DNA of 34,691 nt from a bacterium (GCA_024228115.1 JAAETT010000581.1:1-34691), one strand, 5' to 3'. Positions 24,886 through 33,921 are shown, counted from the stretch's first letter. Notes: a model not told the origin generated them from the letters alone. A program made the numbers and translations.

Positions 24886-25665
24886 TCAACGACGCTGCGA
24901 TTTCTGCGGCTGCCAGACCTCAGCGAGAAGCCAATCCAACGCTTCATCCTGGAACGTGCTCGAGGGCCAGTGACGCCCGCCCTGGTCTGCGTGGAAGGAG
25001 ACGTCGTAGCCGAGTTCCTCGAGGTTTCGCTGCATGGGCTTTGCGACCTGTTCGAAATCGAAGAGCTCGTCGTGGGTTCCGTACTCGAGATAGATCGGCG
25101 GTTTGCGCGCTCCTTCCGGAATGGCGTTGCCGTCGATGACGAGAAAGCCCGCAGCCCAGGCCATCACGGCGCTGAAGATCTCCGGATTCGAGAGGCCCAC
25201 GCCAAGCCCGTAGCTCGCGCCATCCGAATAGCCCAATAGAGCCTGCCGCTCCGGGTCGATCGGGAAGCGGCGCCAGATCAGATCGTAGGCGTACTCGAGG
25301 AAATCCACGTCCGGGCGGTCCGAAGCCGGCGGGCCCGCGGCCGGGTCGAGGGCCGCCCCGCCTGCCACGCCAAGGGCGATCAGATCCCAGGTCATGTGCA
25401 ATGACCTCGGGATCAGGAAGAAGGCTTGCCGGCGCTCCGGTTCGCCTCGGCAGCCCTTCAGCAGAAGCTCGTCCTGGCGGCCCGCACCGTGGAGCAGGGT
25501 GATGAGCGGATACGTCTTCGTGTCGTCGATCTCATCCGGGGTGAGCAGCACTGCTCGATTGGGGCCTTGCTCGATCCATACCAGGCCCTCCGGCCGGTCC
25601 TCCACGGGCTCGGGCGTCTGGTGGGAAATGCGCAGCTTGAGGCTCTCCACGGGCGCTATGATGAC
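24886..25665 (-). CDS. Phospholipase/carboxylesterase-like alpha/beta hydrolase
   Basis: An alpha/beta hydrolase of about 259 residues. Oxyanion region LITLLHGAGR, nucleophile elbow GYSDGAS, acid in YGTHDELFD and histidine in GGRHWP are all in order. The pattern resembles phospholipase/carboxylesterase or polyhydroxybutyrate-depolymerase-like esterases of 220-260 residues. The frame is open to ATG 25701, which would overlap the divergent synthetase start, so GTG 25665 (or GTG 25650) is preferred. No clear signal peptide. The substrate is unknown. Confidence 0.8.
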   Translation of the reverse strand, partial: VIIAPVESLKLRISHQTPEPVEDRPEGLVWIEQGPNRAVLLTPDEIDDTKTYPLITLLHGAGRQDELLLKGCRGEPERRQAFFLIPRSLHMTWDLIALGVAGGAALDPAAGPPASDRPDVDFLEYAYDLIWRRFPIDPERQALLGYSDGASYGLGVGLSNPEIFSAVMAWAAGFLVIDGNAIPEGARKPPIYLEYGTHDELFDFEQVAKPMQRNLEELGYDVSFHADQGGRHWPSSTFQDEALDWLLAEVWQPQKSQRR

Positions 25666-25699
25666 ACGCCCCGCTCTCGTAGCGCATCCGAGGAGTCCC

Positions 25700-27346
25700 A
25701 TGGATTTTCATTTCGGCGAAGTCATCGATGCCATTGCTGGTGCGGTCCCGGACCGCGAGGCCATCGTCTTCCGCGACCGTCGCTACAGCTTCGCCCAGCT
25801 GGCCGAGCGCAGTCGACGTTTCGCGAACGTGCTGGTCGATGCCGGGCTTCGGGTCCAAACGGAGCGCGGAACGCTCGCGGGCCACGAATCAGGCCAGCCT
25901 CATCTCGCGATGTATGCCTACAACGGCAACGAATACATCGAGGGCATGCTCGGCTGCTTCCGGGCGCGGGTTGCTCCGCTGAACGTGAACTATCGCTACG
26001 TGGAAGAGGAGCTCGTCTATCTGTTCCAGAACTCCCAGGCGAAGGCCATTCTCTTCCATGCCGAGTTCGCCCCGAAGGTGGCGGCGCTTCGCGACAAGCT
26101 CCCGAACCTCGAACTGCTGATCCAGATCGCGGACGATTCGGGAGAGCCGCTCTTGCCGGGCGCACTCGACTACGAGACCGCCCTTGCCGCCGCGTCGCCC
26201 GATGGACCCGACGTGGAGGCCTCGCCCGACGATCTCTACATCCTCTACACCGGCGGCACGACGGGCATGCCCAAGGGTGTCCTATGGCGTTCGGCGGATA
26301 TCCACATGGGCGCGATGGGCGGCCGAAAAATGGATGGCACGGAAGTGGCCTCGCTCGAGGAGATCGCGGAAGTGGCGAAGAACGGCCCCGGTCTGAAGTG
26401 CTTGATCGGCCCTCCGTTGATGCACGGCGCGGCCCAGTGGGGTGCTTTCATCAACTTTGGAATGGGCAACGGAGTCGTCTTTCCGAATGACCACCGGAAG
26501 CTCGACCCGGACGATTTCCTTTCGACGGCAGAACGCGAGCGCGCGCTTTCCCTCACCATCGTGGGTGACTCTTTCGCGCGGCCGCTGCTCGACCAGATGG
26601 CGAAGAAGGAATACGACTTGTCCGGCCTCTTCGTGGTCGGGTCGGGTGGGGCACCGCTTTCGACGGCGGCGAAGAAGGAATTCCTCGAGCGCCTTCCGAA
26701 TGTGACGATCCTGGATTCGATCGGCTCTTCGGAGACCGGAGCCCAGGCGAGCAATCCGTCCAACAAGGAGACGGGGGTCTCGACCGGTGATTTCAAGCCC
26801 ATGGCCGGGGCGGTGGTGGTCTCGGCCGATCTCACCCGGGTGCTTTCCCCCGGTGATGACGAAATGGGCTGGTTTGCCCAGGAGGGGCGGGTTCCGCTTG
26901 GCTACCTCGGCGACGCGGAGAAGACAGCGAAGACTTTTCCGGTCATCGCTGGCACGCGCTTCGCCGTGCCGGGGGATCGCGCCCGCTACCGGGAGGACGG
27001 CTCGATCGAGGTACTCGGCCGCGATTCCGTCACGATCAATTCCGGCGGCGAGAAGATCTTCGCGGAGGAAGTGGAGCAGGCGCTGAAGCAGCATTCGGAT
27101 GTCTTCGACGTCGTCGTGGCCGGTCGCCCGAGTGAACGCTGGGGCCAGGAAGTGGTTGCGGTCGTCGCGTTGCGGGAGGGCGTGAGTGCCGACGAGCCCG
27201 GCTTGCTCAGCGAGGCCGGCAAGCACATCGCCCGCTACAAGCTGCCGAAGGCGTTCGTCTTCCGCGATGCCATCCAGCGCAGTCCGTCAGGAAAGGCAGA
27301 CTATCGCTGGGCCAAGGCGCAGGTCGAGGAGAGCCAGGAGGTCTAG
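25700..27346 (+). CDS. Acyl-CoA synthetase (AMP-forming)
   Basis: A 548-residue adenylate-forming enzyme that activates a carboxylic acid to its acyl-CoA. The phosphate-binding loop is YTGGTTGMPKG (183-193), followed by GSGGAPLS, the DSIGSSETGAQ motif, the GDRARYREDGSIEVLGRDSVTINSGGEKIF hinge region (contains GRDSVTINSGGEKIF) and the C-terminal catalytic lysine in PSGKADYRW. It resembles the FadD-type synthetases of lipid and steroid catabolism. GAGGAG precedes ATG 25700. The stop overlaps the convergent gene end by 3 bases within TCTAGA. It is divergent from the esterase with about 34 bases between starts. Confidence 0.92.
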   Translation: MDFHFGEVIDAIAGAVPDREAIVFRDRRYSFAQLAERSRRFANVLVDAGLRVQTERGTLAGHESGQPHLAMYAYNGNEYIEGMLGCFRARVAPLNVNYRYVEEELVYLFQNSQAKAILFHAEFAPKVAALRDKLPNLELLIQIADDSGEPLLPGALDYETALAAASPDGPDVEASPDDLYILYTGGTTGMPKGVLWRSADIHMGAMGGRKMDGTEVASLEEIAEVAKNGPGLKCLIGPPLMHGAAQWGAFINFGMGNGVVFPNDHRKLDPDDFLSTAERERALSLTIVGDSFARPLLDQMAKKEYDLSGLFVVGSGGAPLSTAAKKEFLERLPNVTILDSIGSSETGAQASNPSNKETGVSTGDFKPMAGAVVVSADLTRVLSPGDDEMGWFAQEGRVPLGYLGDAEKTAKTFPVIAGTRFAVPGDRARYREDGSIEVLGRDSVTINSGGEKIFAEEVEQALKQHSDVFDVVVAGRPSERWGQEVVAVVALREGVSADEPGLLSEAGKHIARYKLPKAFVFRDAIQRSPSGKADYRWAKAQVEESQEV

Positions 27347-27909
27347 AGCAAGCGGAAGGATTGAAGCCAACGCTGGACCTCGGGGTCCTGCAACGCGCCC
27401 ACGCCCCGGCCAGTCACTCGCATGGTGAAATGCCGCCCGGCGGCATCGAATTGGTACTCGTCGAGCACGAAGACCTGCCCCGCCGCACGGCGATGGGCGC
27501 GAGCCCGAACGGCTTGATGCTCCCCAACCGGGGCATGATCGATTCGGCTCACCTGCCATCCCCGCTCCGTCAACTCCGCGCGCTGCCTCTCCTCGGCGTT
27601 CGGAGCCTCGTTGTCGCGAGAGGCCGACGTGGGTCCGGCCCAGGCCTCGATTGCCAGGCCGCGTCGCGGGTCGTGGCTCGCGCGCAGTAGTCGGTTGTCG
27701 CCATCCGGCTTCGGAGTTGGCGCAACGACCCATCCGGCTTGGGGCCAGTGATCGAACGCGCACTTCTCGCCGGGAAAGCCGATTCCACCCGCATGCATTG
27801 CGGCCGCGGCCATCAGCCACCCTGCAGAGCCCAACACCCGGATCGCCTTCCATGAACGCCGAAACGAAGGGGACGGGACGTTCCTCGACGCAAGGCGAGT
27901 GCAGCTCAT
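27343..27909 (-). CDS. Membrane-anchored protein of unknown function, coupled to the GH3 gene
   Basis: A 188-residue protein I do not recognise. A basic N-terminus (residues 1-24) precedes a hydrophobic segment (about 25-42, IRVLGSAGWLMAAAAMHAGG), a signal peptide or anchor. The rest is polar with a tidy C-terminal domain (VFVLDEYQFDAAGRHFTMRV, WLQSFRLL). Its ATG overlaps the beta-glucosidase stop (ATGA, 27906-27909), so translation is coupled. That suggests a functional link to the glucosidase, or only shared expression. The final SFRLL resembles the end of small exported PsbP/DUF1795-like domains, but the match is weak. Confidence 0.65.
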   Translation of the reverse strand: MSCTRLASRNVPSPSFRRSWKAIRVLGSAGWLMAAAAMHAGGIGFPGEKCAFDHWPQAGWVVAPTPKPDGDNRLLRASHDPRRGLAIEAWAGPTSASRDNEAPNAEERQRAELTERGWQVSRIDHAPVGEHQAVRARAHRRAAGQVFVLDEYQFDAAGRHFTMRVTGRGVGALQDPEVQRWLQSFRLL

Positions 27910-30407
27910 CCGCGTAGTTCGAATGCGAGGCAATGGGAGAGCGCGCGCGACGATGTGCCGACGTGCAACTCGAAGGCTCCTGGCTCGGCCACCCACGCGT
28001 GAGTCTCAGGATCCCAATAGGAGAAGGCACGGCGATCGAGTTGCAGTGTCGCCTGGCCTTCCTCTCCGGCCGCGAGCGAGACCTTCGTGAATGCTTTCAG
28101 CTCTCGCTCCGGGCGAGGAAGCCGGCTCTCGAGATCGTGCACATAGCACTGCACGACTTCCTGCCCCCGGACTCCTCCGGTGTTTCGCACTGGGACGGTG
28201 ATGACGAGCGGTTCGTCGAGATGGCTCGCATCGGCCGATAGGGATGGCTGTCCGAGTTCGAAGGTCGTGTAGGAGAGCCCGTGACCGAAGGCGAAATGCG
28301 GATCGATTCCTTCCGCATCGTAGTGGCGATGCCCGACGTAGAGATCTTCGGCGTATACGACCCGCCCGTCATCGCCCGGGTAGACCTCCGCGGAGTCCGT
28401 ATGGCAGGGCACGTCGGCGAGCGACCTGGCGAACGTCGTCGGCAGCTTGCCGGAGGGATTGGTGTCACCGAACAAGGCGCTGGCTACGGCCGTGCCCGCT
28501 TCCTGGCCTCCGTACCAGGCCCATAGAATGGCGGGAACCCTTCCTTCCCACTCCATCACGAGGGGAGCGCCAGCATTCACCACCACGGCCGTGCACGCGT
28601 TGGCAGCGGCAACTCGTTCGATCAGCTCCTGTTGCTTGCCGGGAAGTTTCGCGTCCTGCTTGTCGTGCCCCTCGGTCTCCCACTCGGCGTTCAGGCCCAC
28701 GACGACGATGACGGCGTCGGCGCTTGCAGCCAGCTGCTCGGCTTCTCCGAGCGGGTCGTCGGGGAGGGGCGGATGGTGTCCCAGCTTCAGCCCGCCCATC
28801 ATCACCGCCCCCTCTCGGGTGTATTCCACGACGAGCTGGGCCGACTCGCCGGCGACGAGTGGAAGGCTCGCAACTTCTTCGCGGCTTCCAGTTCCGAACC
28901 ATCCTTCCCCGCGAACCTGCTTGCTCCAATTGTCGATGACCAGTTCTCCATCGACGAAGAGCCGGGCCTTCCCCGCGCAGGTGAGTGCGAGCTGGTGCTC
29001 ACCGGTCGCTTGCGGCGTGAACTGGCCGCTGATGCGAACCGAGAAAGCATCTGGATCGACGGCAGGGTCGAAACGCCCGAACCAGGTCGTGTCCATGCTG
29101 CGCATGGGCCGCACGAGCACCGCTTCGCCGGCCAGCTCCAGGCCATTGAAGAAACGAGCTTCGAAGCCTTTCTTGCCCGGCCAGGCGTCCGTTTCCACCA
29201 GATCTGGATCGATCACCGGAAGGCTCTTGTGGCTCGTGCACCCCTGGGCATGGACCAGTTCGATGTCGTCTCCGCAGGCGGCCCGGATTGCGTCGAGGAT
29301 GTGACGCTCGTAGTGAGGTAGAACCCGGGCGCTGCCTCCGCCTTGGATCGACGTGGGCCGGGCGTTCGGGCCGATCACGGCGAGCCGTCGCAGCTGCCCC
29401 CGCCGAAGAGGCAGGATGCTCGCACCGTCGGGGACCGGTTCGTTCTTCAAGAGCACGAGTGCTTCGGAGGCGGCGCGCAGGGCGAGGGCTCGGTGTTCGG
29501 GTCGATCGATGGCCTGCTCCGGCTCTTCGCTCTCGGGCGCATCGAGGGCCCCGGTGCGTGCCATGATGCGAAGGATCCGACGCACCTTGTCGTCGAGTTC
29601 GCTTTCGGAGAGGGCGCCGTCCTTTACCGCCAGGGCCAGAGCCGGACCAAAGAAGCGCGGCGGTCCCGGCATCTCGAGATCGAGGCCGCCGTTGGCCGGG
29701 CCCAGGGTGTCCTGCACAGCAAACCAGTCCGAGACCACGAGCCCGTCGAAACCCCATTCCTGCTTCAGGACGTCCACCAACAATTCCCTGTGGGCGCAGG
29801 CCGGCTTTCCGTTCACCGCGTTGTAGGCGCCCATCACCGTCCAGGCGTTCGCCTCGACCACGGCGGTCTCGAAGGGCGCGAGGTAGATCTCACGCAAGGC
29901 ACGCTCGCTCAGCTCTGAATCGATCGTGTGTCGTTCGAACTCCGAATCGTTGGCCACGTAATGCTTCGCCGAGGTGCCCACACCCTGACTCTGGACCCCG
30001 CGCACGAAGGCGACGGCCAGCCGCGATGTGAGGTGGGGATCTTCCGAGTAGTTTTCGAAGTGCCGGCCTCCCAGCGGCGACCGGTGCATGTTGATCGTTG
30101 GCCCGAGCAATACGTGAGCTCGTTTGGTGCGAGCTTCCTCGCCCAACGCAATGCCAATTTCTTCAACGAGGCCCGTATTCCATGTGGCACCCAGGGCGCT
30201 GGCATTCGGGAAGCACGCGGCACTCACGCCGCCGCCGAGGTTTCCTCCACGCGCGCCGATCGGCCCATCGGTGACCTTGAGCGCAGGGATCCCGAGGCGC
30301 GGCACACTTCCGCCATACCAGATCGAAGAACCGGCAGTGAGGGTCGCCTTCTCGTCGAGGGTCAGCTTTCCCAGGAGTTCTTCGACGCGAGTGTTCTCGT
30401 CGGTCAC
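27906..30407 (-). CDS. Glycoside hydrolase family 3 beta-glucosidase with PA14 domain
   Basis: An 833-residue GH3 enzyme that hydrolyses beta-glucosides from the non-reducing end. The N-terminal TIM barrel (about 10-300) holds NMHRSPLGGRHFENYSEDP, KHYVANDSE and the nucleophile D227 in LVVSDWFAV. The C-terminal sandwich (about 320-650) is split by a PA14 domain at about 410-545 (EARFFNGLEL, GEHQLALTCAGKARLFVDGE), as in KmBglI-like and DesR-like enzymes, where it narrows substrate choice. A fibronectin-III-like domain closes the protein (about 730-830). There is no signal peptide, so it acts in the cytoplasm. The start is GTG with AGGA upstream. Its stop overlaps the next gene. Confidence 0.92.
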   Translation of the reverse strand: MTDENTRVEELLGKLTLDEKATLTAGSSIWYGGSVPRLGIPALKVTDGPIGARGGNLGGGVSAACFPNASALGATWNTGLVEEIGIALGEEARTKRAHVLLGPTINMHRSPLGGRHFENYSEDPHLTSRLAVAFVRGVQSQGVGTSAKHYVANDSEFERHTIDSELSERALREIYLAPFETAVVEANAWTVMGAYNAVNGKPACAHRELLVDVLKQEWGFDGLVVSDWFAVQDTLGPANGGLDLEMPGPPRFFGPALALAVKDGALSESELDDKVRRILRIMARTGALDAPESEEPEQAIDRPEHRALALRAASEALVLLKNEPVPDGASILPLRRGQLRRLAVIGPNARPTSIQGGGSARVLPHYERHILDAIRAACGDDIELVHAQGCTSHKSLPVIDPDLVETDAWPGKKGFEARFFNGLELAGEAVLVRPMRSMDTTWFGRFDPAVDPDAFSVRISGQFTPQATGEHQLALTCAGKARLFVDGELVIDNWSKQVRGEGWFGTGSREEVASLPLVAGESAQLVVEYTREGAVMMGGLKLGHHPPLPDDPLGEAEQLAASADAVIVVVGLNAEWETEGHDKQDAKLPGKQQELIERVAAANACTAVVVNAGAPLVMEWEGRVPAILWAWYGGQEAGTAVASALFGDTNPSGKLPTTFARSLADVPCHTDSAEVYPGDDGRVVYAEDLYVGHRHYDAEGIDPHFAFGHGLSYTTFELGQPSLSADASHLDEPLVITVPVRNTGGVRGQEVVQCYVHDLESRLPRPERELKAFTKVSLAAGEEGQATLQLDRRAFSYWDPETHAWVAEPGAFELHVGTSSRALSHCLAFELRG

Positions 30408-30530
30408 TGGCTGCTGCTCTTCCTGGACGCGCCGGAGGTGGCTGGGATAGCGGTCAAGCCAACGGGTTCGAAACGTACGTGTGACATGATGCTCCGGGGT
30501 TCGTCCGCGAGCAGTGTAGCCCGGCCAGCT

Positions 30531-31483
30531 CTAGTAGGGCTCTGGTTCCGGAATCGCCGGGCGCTGGGCTTGCCAGCTGGCCTCGAGGCGCTCGACGCGC
30601 AAGCGTTCGTGCTCGGCGAAGTGTCGGACGCGCAGTTCGCGAAGCCCTTCTGGGTCGGTCCCTATTGCGAGGAGTTCGTCTCGCTCTACGAGGTAATCCC
30701 CCAATCGGCGATCCCACTCCCGCCGCTCCTCGTCGAGGGCTGCCAGCCGGGCCGCAGCGGCCTTGCCGACGCGGGCCTCGCGAAGCGTCTGGATCTCGGC
30801 ATCGTTCGCACCTGCGTCGCGTAGGGCCGTTTCCTCCTGGGCCAGACGCAAGGGCGCCGTCGTCCGGGCCCGGGTTTCGCGCACGGCGGTCGGGAACTCC
30901 TCCTCGAGTGCGCCGAGGGCAGCCTCTCGTTCCTCCTGGCTGAGAGAGGGGTCTTCGCGAACCCGGCGCATCGCCAACACGACGCGCAGCCGCGCTTCTT
31001 CCTCGCCGAACAATCGCTCGGCGAGCTCAGCTCCGAAACTGCGTCGGCGAAGCTCTCGCAGCCACTGGAGCCTTCGCTCGAGATCTCCACTGGCCGCCAG
31101 GGCAGGGTCGTTCAGCTCCCTCTGAGCCGTAGCGCGGAATGCGAGGAAGCGTTCGGCAAGTTCCTCGGCATCGGCCCAGGCCGCCTCGGGCAGGGCCGAT
31201 GCATGGCGTCGCGGAGCGCGGCATCGAAGGGGCCGGCTTCGAGATGTCGATGCGAGAGAAGGAAGGACCGGAGCCAGGCCAGAGCATCGGGATCCGCGAT
31301 GAATTGGCCCGCGGCATCGACCTGCAAGCGCCCCGAGAGCCCCGAGGCAGTCGGTTCGGCGGCCTGGTTCATCGCAGGCGGAGCGGGAGTCGTCGCAGGT
31401 GCAGCCACCGGGGCGGCTGGCTGCGGCGCCTCCCGGGGGCGTTTGCTCCACAGGAAACCCGCGGCCAGGCCGATTACCAACAA
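30531..31483 (-). pseudogene. Lipase chaperone (Lif type), broken by a frameshift
   Basis: Two minus-strand frames combine to a lipase-specific foldase of about 317 residues. The first, from about 31483, has a membrane anchor (VIGLAAGFLW), a Pro/Ala-rich linker and the family start of the folding domain (GLSGRLQVDAAGQFIAD, LAWLRSFLLS). It then runs off frame after FDAALRDAM. The second frame takes over near 31205 (ALPEAAWADAEELAERFLAF) with the long charged helices of Lif proteins (LRVVLAMRRVREDPSLSQEER). The span is not a multiple of three. It follows the lipase gene closely, the standard lip-lif order. The start is unclear: only TTG codons at 31483/31480 are available and the AGGAG lies 35 bases off. 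Confidence 0.7.
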
Positions 31484-31523
31484 GGCGATGGCGCGGCGGG
31501 AGAAACCTGACGTCTGGCTGCTC

Positions 31524-32456
31524 CTAGAGGCCCAGATCGGCCAGCCGCCGGACGTGGTCCCGGTAGAGCGTACGCGGATCCACCTCCAAGAATGACGTCA
31601 GACCGAGGATCTGGTTGACCTCGTCGAGGTGGTTCATGATCAGCCCGTCGTCGATCACGTCGCCGAACTGGGAACTGCATACGGTGACCAACCCGTCATT
31701 CGCCTGGCCGATATAGAAGAGGCCGGCGATCGCCAGGAGCGGATCCGTCAGGTCGAGGACATTCGTCGACCTGGAGCGACCGGTCCATGAGTAGTACCGG
31801 ATCCCACTCACCACAGCGGGGCCCGGGGTGCAGCCGGCCGGAAGGCCGTCGGGAAAGGTCGTATTGAATGCGGCGATTCCGGAGGGTGCCAGGAAGGCGA
31901 GTCCGGCTTTCGCGTCGAGGGGGTCGGCGGTACCGCCCAGGAGCTCGACGACCGGAGTCAGTAGTGCGCCAAAGAAGGCAAACAACGAGGTTGCGAACGA
32001 ACCATCCAGGTTGATTCCGTCCGCGATGAATCCCGCGACCGAGGTGCCCTTATGGGGCGAGCCAACCGTCGTGACCGAGGCGACCAGGTCCGGCCGCATG
32101 CCCGCGACGTAACGGATGTCGAGGCCGCCCTGGCTGTGGCCGATCAGGTGCACCTTGGCCGCACCGGTGGTGGCGATGATGTTCTCCACCTGGGCTTGAA
32201 GCTGGGCGCCTCGCACGTAGCTGTCGTGGATCGCGCTCACCTGGCTGACGTAGACCTCGGCGCCTTCGTCCTCCATCTCGTCAACGATGCCGTTCCAGTA
32301 GTCGAGGAGATCGACGTAGGTTTCAGCGCCGAGGAAACCGTGGGCAAGGACGAAGGGATACTGGGGAGGCGTCGGGCCGCCACCGCCTCCGCCGCAGTCC
32401 CCCGCCATCAGTACAGGAGCCAGAAGCAGGACCGACAGGTAGCGCGCAATCTTCAT
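31524..32456 (-). CDS. Secreted triacylglycerol lipase, family I
   Basis: A 310-residue exported lipase. After a signal peptide (MKIARYLSVLLLAPVLMAG) comes a glycine run, then the family I core: oxyanion region VLAHGFLG, nucleophile S108 in GHSQGG, acid D254 in QANDGLV, and H276 in MNHLDEVN, the latter beside residues of the structural calcium site. C209 and C260 could form the disulfide of this family. Such lipases are folded in the periplasm by a membrane-bound Lif chaperone, encoded next here, then exported by type II secretion. A cysteine at 21 follows GD and is a poor lipobox. GGAGGG precedes the ATG. Confidence 0.9.
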   Translation of the reverse strand: MKIARYLSVLLLAPVLMAGDCGGGGGGPTPPQYPFVLAHGFLGAETYVDLLDYWNGIVDEMEDEGAEVYVSQVSAIHDSYVRGAQLQAQVENIIATTGAAKVHLIGHSQGGLDIRYVAGMRPDLVASVTTVGSPHKGTSVAGFIADGINLDGSFATSLFAFFGALLTPVVELLGGTADPLDAKAGLAFLAPSGIAAFNTTFPDGLPAGCTPGPAVVSGIRYYSWTGRSRSTNVLDLTDPLLAIAGLFYIGQANDGLVTVCSSQFGDVIDDGLIMNHLDEVNQILGLTSFLEVDPRTLYRDHVRRLADLGL

Positions 32457-32490
32457 GGGATTCCCTCCAGGATCTACCCACGCACTCTAC

Positions 32491-32504
32491 TTACCGACCG
32501 GTAA
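32491..32504. promoter_or_regulatory. Candidate TetR-type operator of the lipase operon
   Basis: Perfect inverted repeat TTACCG-AC-CGGTAA, 34 bases upstream of the lipase start and 24 bases before the end of the MocR gene. ACCGACCGGT-like palindromes are common TetR-family operators, often near fatty acid or lipid genes. The position covers the likely promoter of the lipase. Confidence 0.5.
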
Positions 32505-32528
32505 AGAGGTCAACAAGAATCTCCACGC

Positions 32529-33863
32529 TCAGGTGCCATGGGTGAGAGGCGCCGCTCCGGCCGCCGCCAGGGCTTCCGCCACGCGAGGCGCTTCCCCCAC
32601 AGGGAGCGCCGCCGTCGTCAGCCGCAAGGCCGGCGCGGAGAGCAGCCGATAGCTCTCGCCGGCGCGGACGGCATATCCCCTGGCCAGAAGCCGTTGTACG
32701 GCGGTGGTCTCTTCGGCGACAGGCACCCAGACGTTCATGCCAGACCGGCCATGGGCCGACATTCCGCGTTCGGCAAGCGCCGCCAACAATGCCTCCCGGC
32801 GCGCGGTGTACGTCTTTTCGGCCCTGGCCACGAGGCGCGAAACGCTTCGATCCTTCCAGAGCTTGACGACCAGATGCTGGAGCAGATGGCTCACCCATCG
32901 GGTGCCAAGGAGTTGCCGTCCCTCGACCCGGGCGACCGTCTCCCGGTCGCCGGCCAGGATGGCCAGGCGAAGGTCCGGCCCGAGGGTCTTGGACACCGAG
33001 CGCACGACGGCGAAACGCGGCGTGGCATCTCGGCAGAGTGTCGCGGCGGCTACGCCCGAAGCCTCGGCGTTGTGATCGTCCTCGATGATCAAGATGTCCG
33101 GGTGGCGGTCGAGGATCGCCTGCAACTCCCGGGTGCGAATCGGTGTGAACGCCACACCAGTGGGGTTCTGCGCGCGCGGCGTCAGAACGACCGCACGAGC
33201 ACCACGAGCGATCGCGCGCTCGAGGGCATCGGGAAGCGCTCCGTCGTCGTCGACAGCGACGGGCTCGACCGGATGGCCCATGGCGCGAAGGAGGTGGTAG
33301 ACGCCGCCGAAGCCCGGATCTTCCACCGCCACACGATCGCCGGGCCGAAGATGGGCGAGCAGGACCCGCTCGATGCCATCGAGCGCCCCGCTCACGACGG
33401 AGACCGCGGGGTAGGGGATGCCATCGGAACGCAGCCGGGCCCCGGCCAGTTCGATCAACTCCGGAAGATGGACCTGCTCCGCGTAGAGATGGGGCTCCGG
33501 ATCGAGTTCTGCGAGAAAGGGCCCCAGGCGCGGCAGGAGCGCGGGATCCGGATTTCCGCTGGCGAGGTCCAGGGTGCCCGCCGGAAGGGGTGCCGCGGCC
33601 GGGGCCATCACGGGGGGCGCCGGGCTCACCCGGGTCCCTCGGCGGCCTTCGGTGACGAGCAAGCCCCGGCCGCGAAGCTCCCGATAGGCGGATGAGACCG
33701 TCGTTGGACTGACCTCGAGTTTGCTCGCCAGGGCACGGACCGTCGGCATCAGATCTCCCGGCGAGAGATCGCCGTCGCGAATGGCGGCTTCCACGCTGGC
33801 TGCGATCTCGGCCGCCTGCCGGCCACGGATCACTTCGATAGACTTCTGTAACGCCTGCCTCAT
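32529..33863 (-). CDS. MocR/PdxR-type regulator (GntR HTH plus aminotransferase domain)
   Basis: A 444-residue regulator. The GntR winged helix (about 10-80) contains TVRALASKLEVSPTTVSSAYRELRGRGLL. The rest is a class I aminotransferase-like domain with TPRAQNPTGVAFT, IIEDDHNAE and the PLP lysine in VRSVSKTLGPDLRL. MocR proteins use PLP or PLP-linked amino acids as effectors; PdxR, TauR and GabR are examples. The targets here are probably its own gene and the divergent DJ-1-like gene. The 58-base shared promoter holds a palindrome only 3 bases from its ATG, so translation may be leaderless or the promoter lies close. Confidence 0.9.
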   Translation of the reverse strand: MRQALQKSIEVIRGRQAAEIAASVEAAIRDGDLSPGDLMPTVRALASKLEVSPTTVSSAYRELRGRGLLVTEGRRGTRVSPAPPVMAPAAAPLPAGTLDLASGNPDPALLPRLGPFLAELDPEPHLYAEQVHLPELIELAGARLRSDGIPYPAVSVVSGALDGIERVLLAHLRPGDRVAVEDPGFGGVYHLLRAMGHPVEPVAVDDDGALPDALERAIARGARAVVLTPRAQNPTGVAFTPIRTRELQAILDRHPDILIIEDDHNAEASGVAAATLCRDATPRFAVVRSVSKTLGPDLRLAILAGDRETVARVEGRQLLGTRWVSHLLQHLVVKLWKDRSVSRLVARAEKTYTARREALLAALAERGMSAHGRSGMNVWVPVAEETTAVQRLLARGYAVRAGESYRLLSAPALRLTTAALPVGEAPRVAEALAAAGAAPLTHGT

Positions 33864-33866
33864 GTA

Positions 33867-33882
33867 TTTGTACTGTTACAAA
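33867..33882. promoter_or_regulatory. Candidate MocR operator
   Basis: Inverted repeat TTTGTA-CTGT-TACAAA in the 58-base divergent promoter between the MocR and DJ-1-like genes, 3 bases from the MocR ATG and 39 bases before the other start. It is a local AT-rich patch in GC-rich DNA, suitable for regulator binding and promoter opening. Confidence 0.55.
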
Positions 33883-33921
33883 AAACCGTGACGAGAGCCA
33901 GGCCAGAGGCTGGAGGCATGC

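Noticed and set aside
26282-27226. Minus-strand frame of 314 codons
   Set aside because: Antisense of the acyl-CoA synthetase.
30472-30480. ACGTACGT palindrome ahead of the GH3 gene as a LacI-type operator
   Set aside because: Too short and unlike the usual LacI-family consensus; likely chance.
30455-30485. Possible tRNA T-arm (GGGTTCGAAAC)
   Set aside because: No matching acceptor, D or anticodon stems could be built around it.
32538-33695. Plus-strand frame of 385 codons
   Set aside because: Antisense of the MocR-type regulator, whose HTH and PLP motifs are intact.
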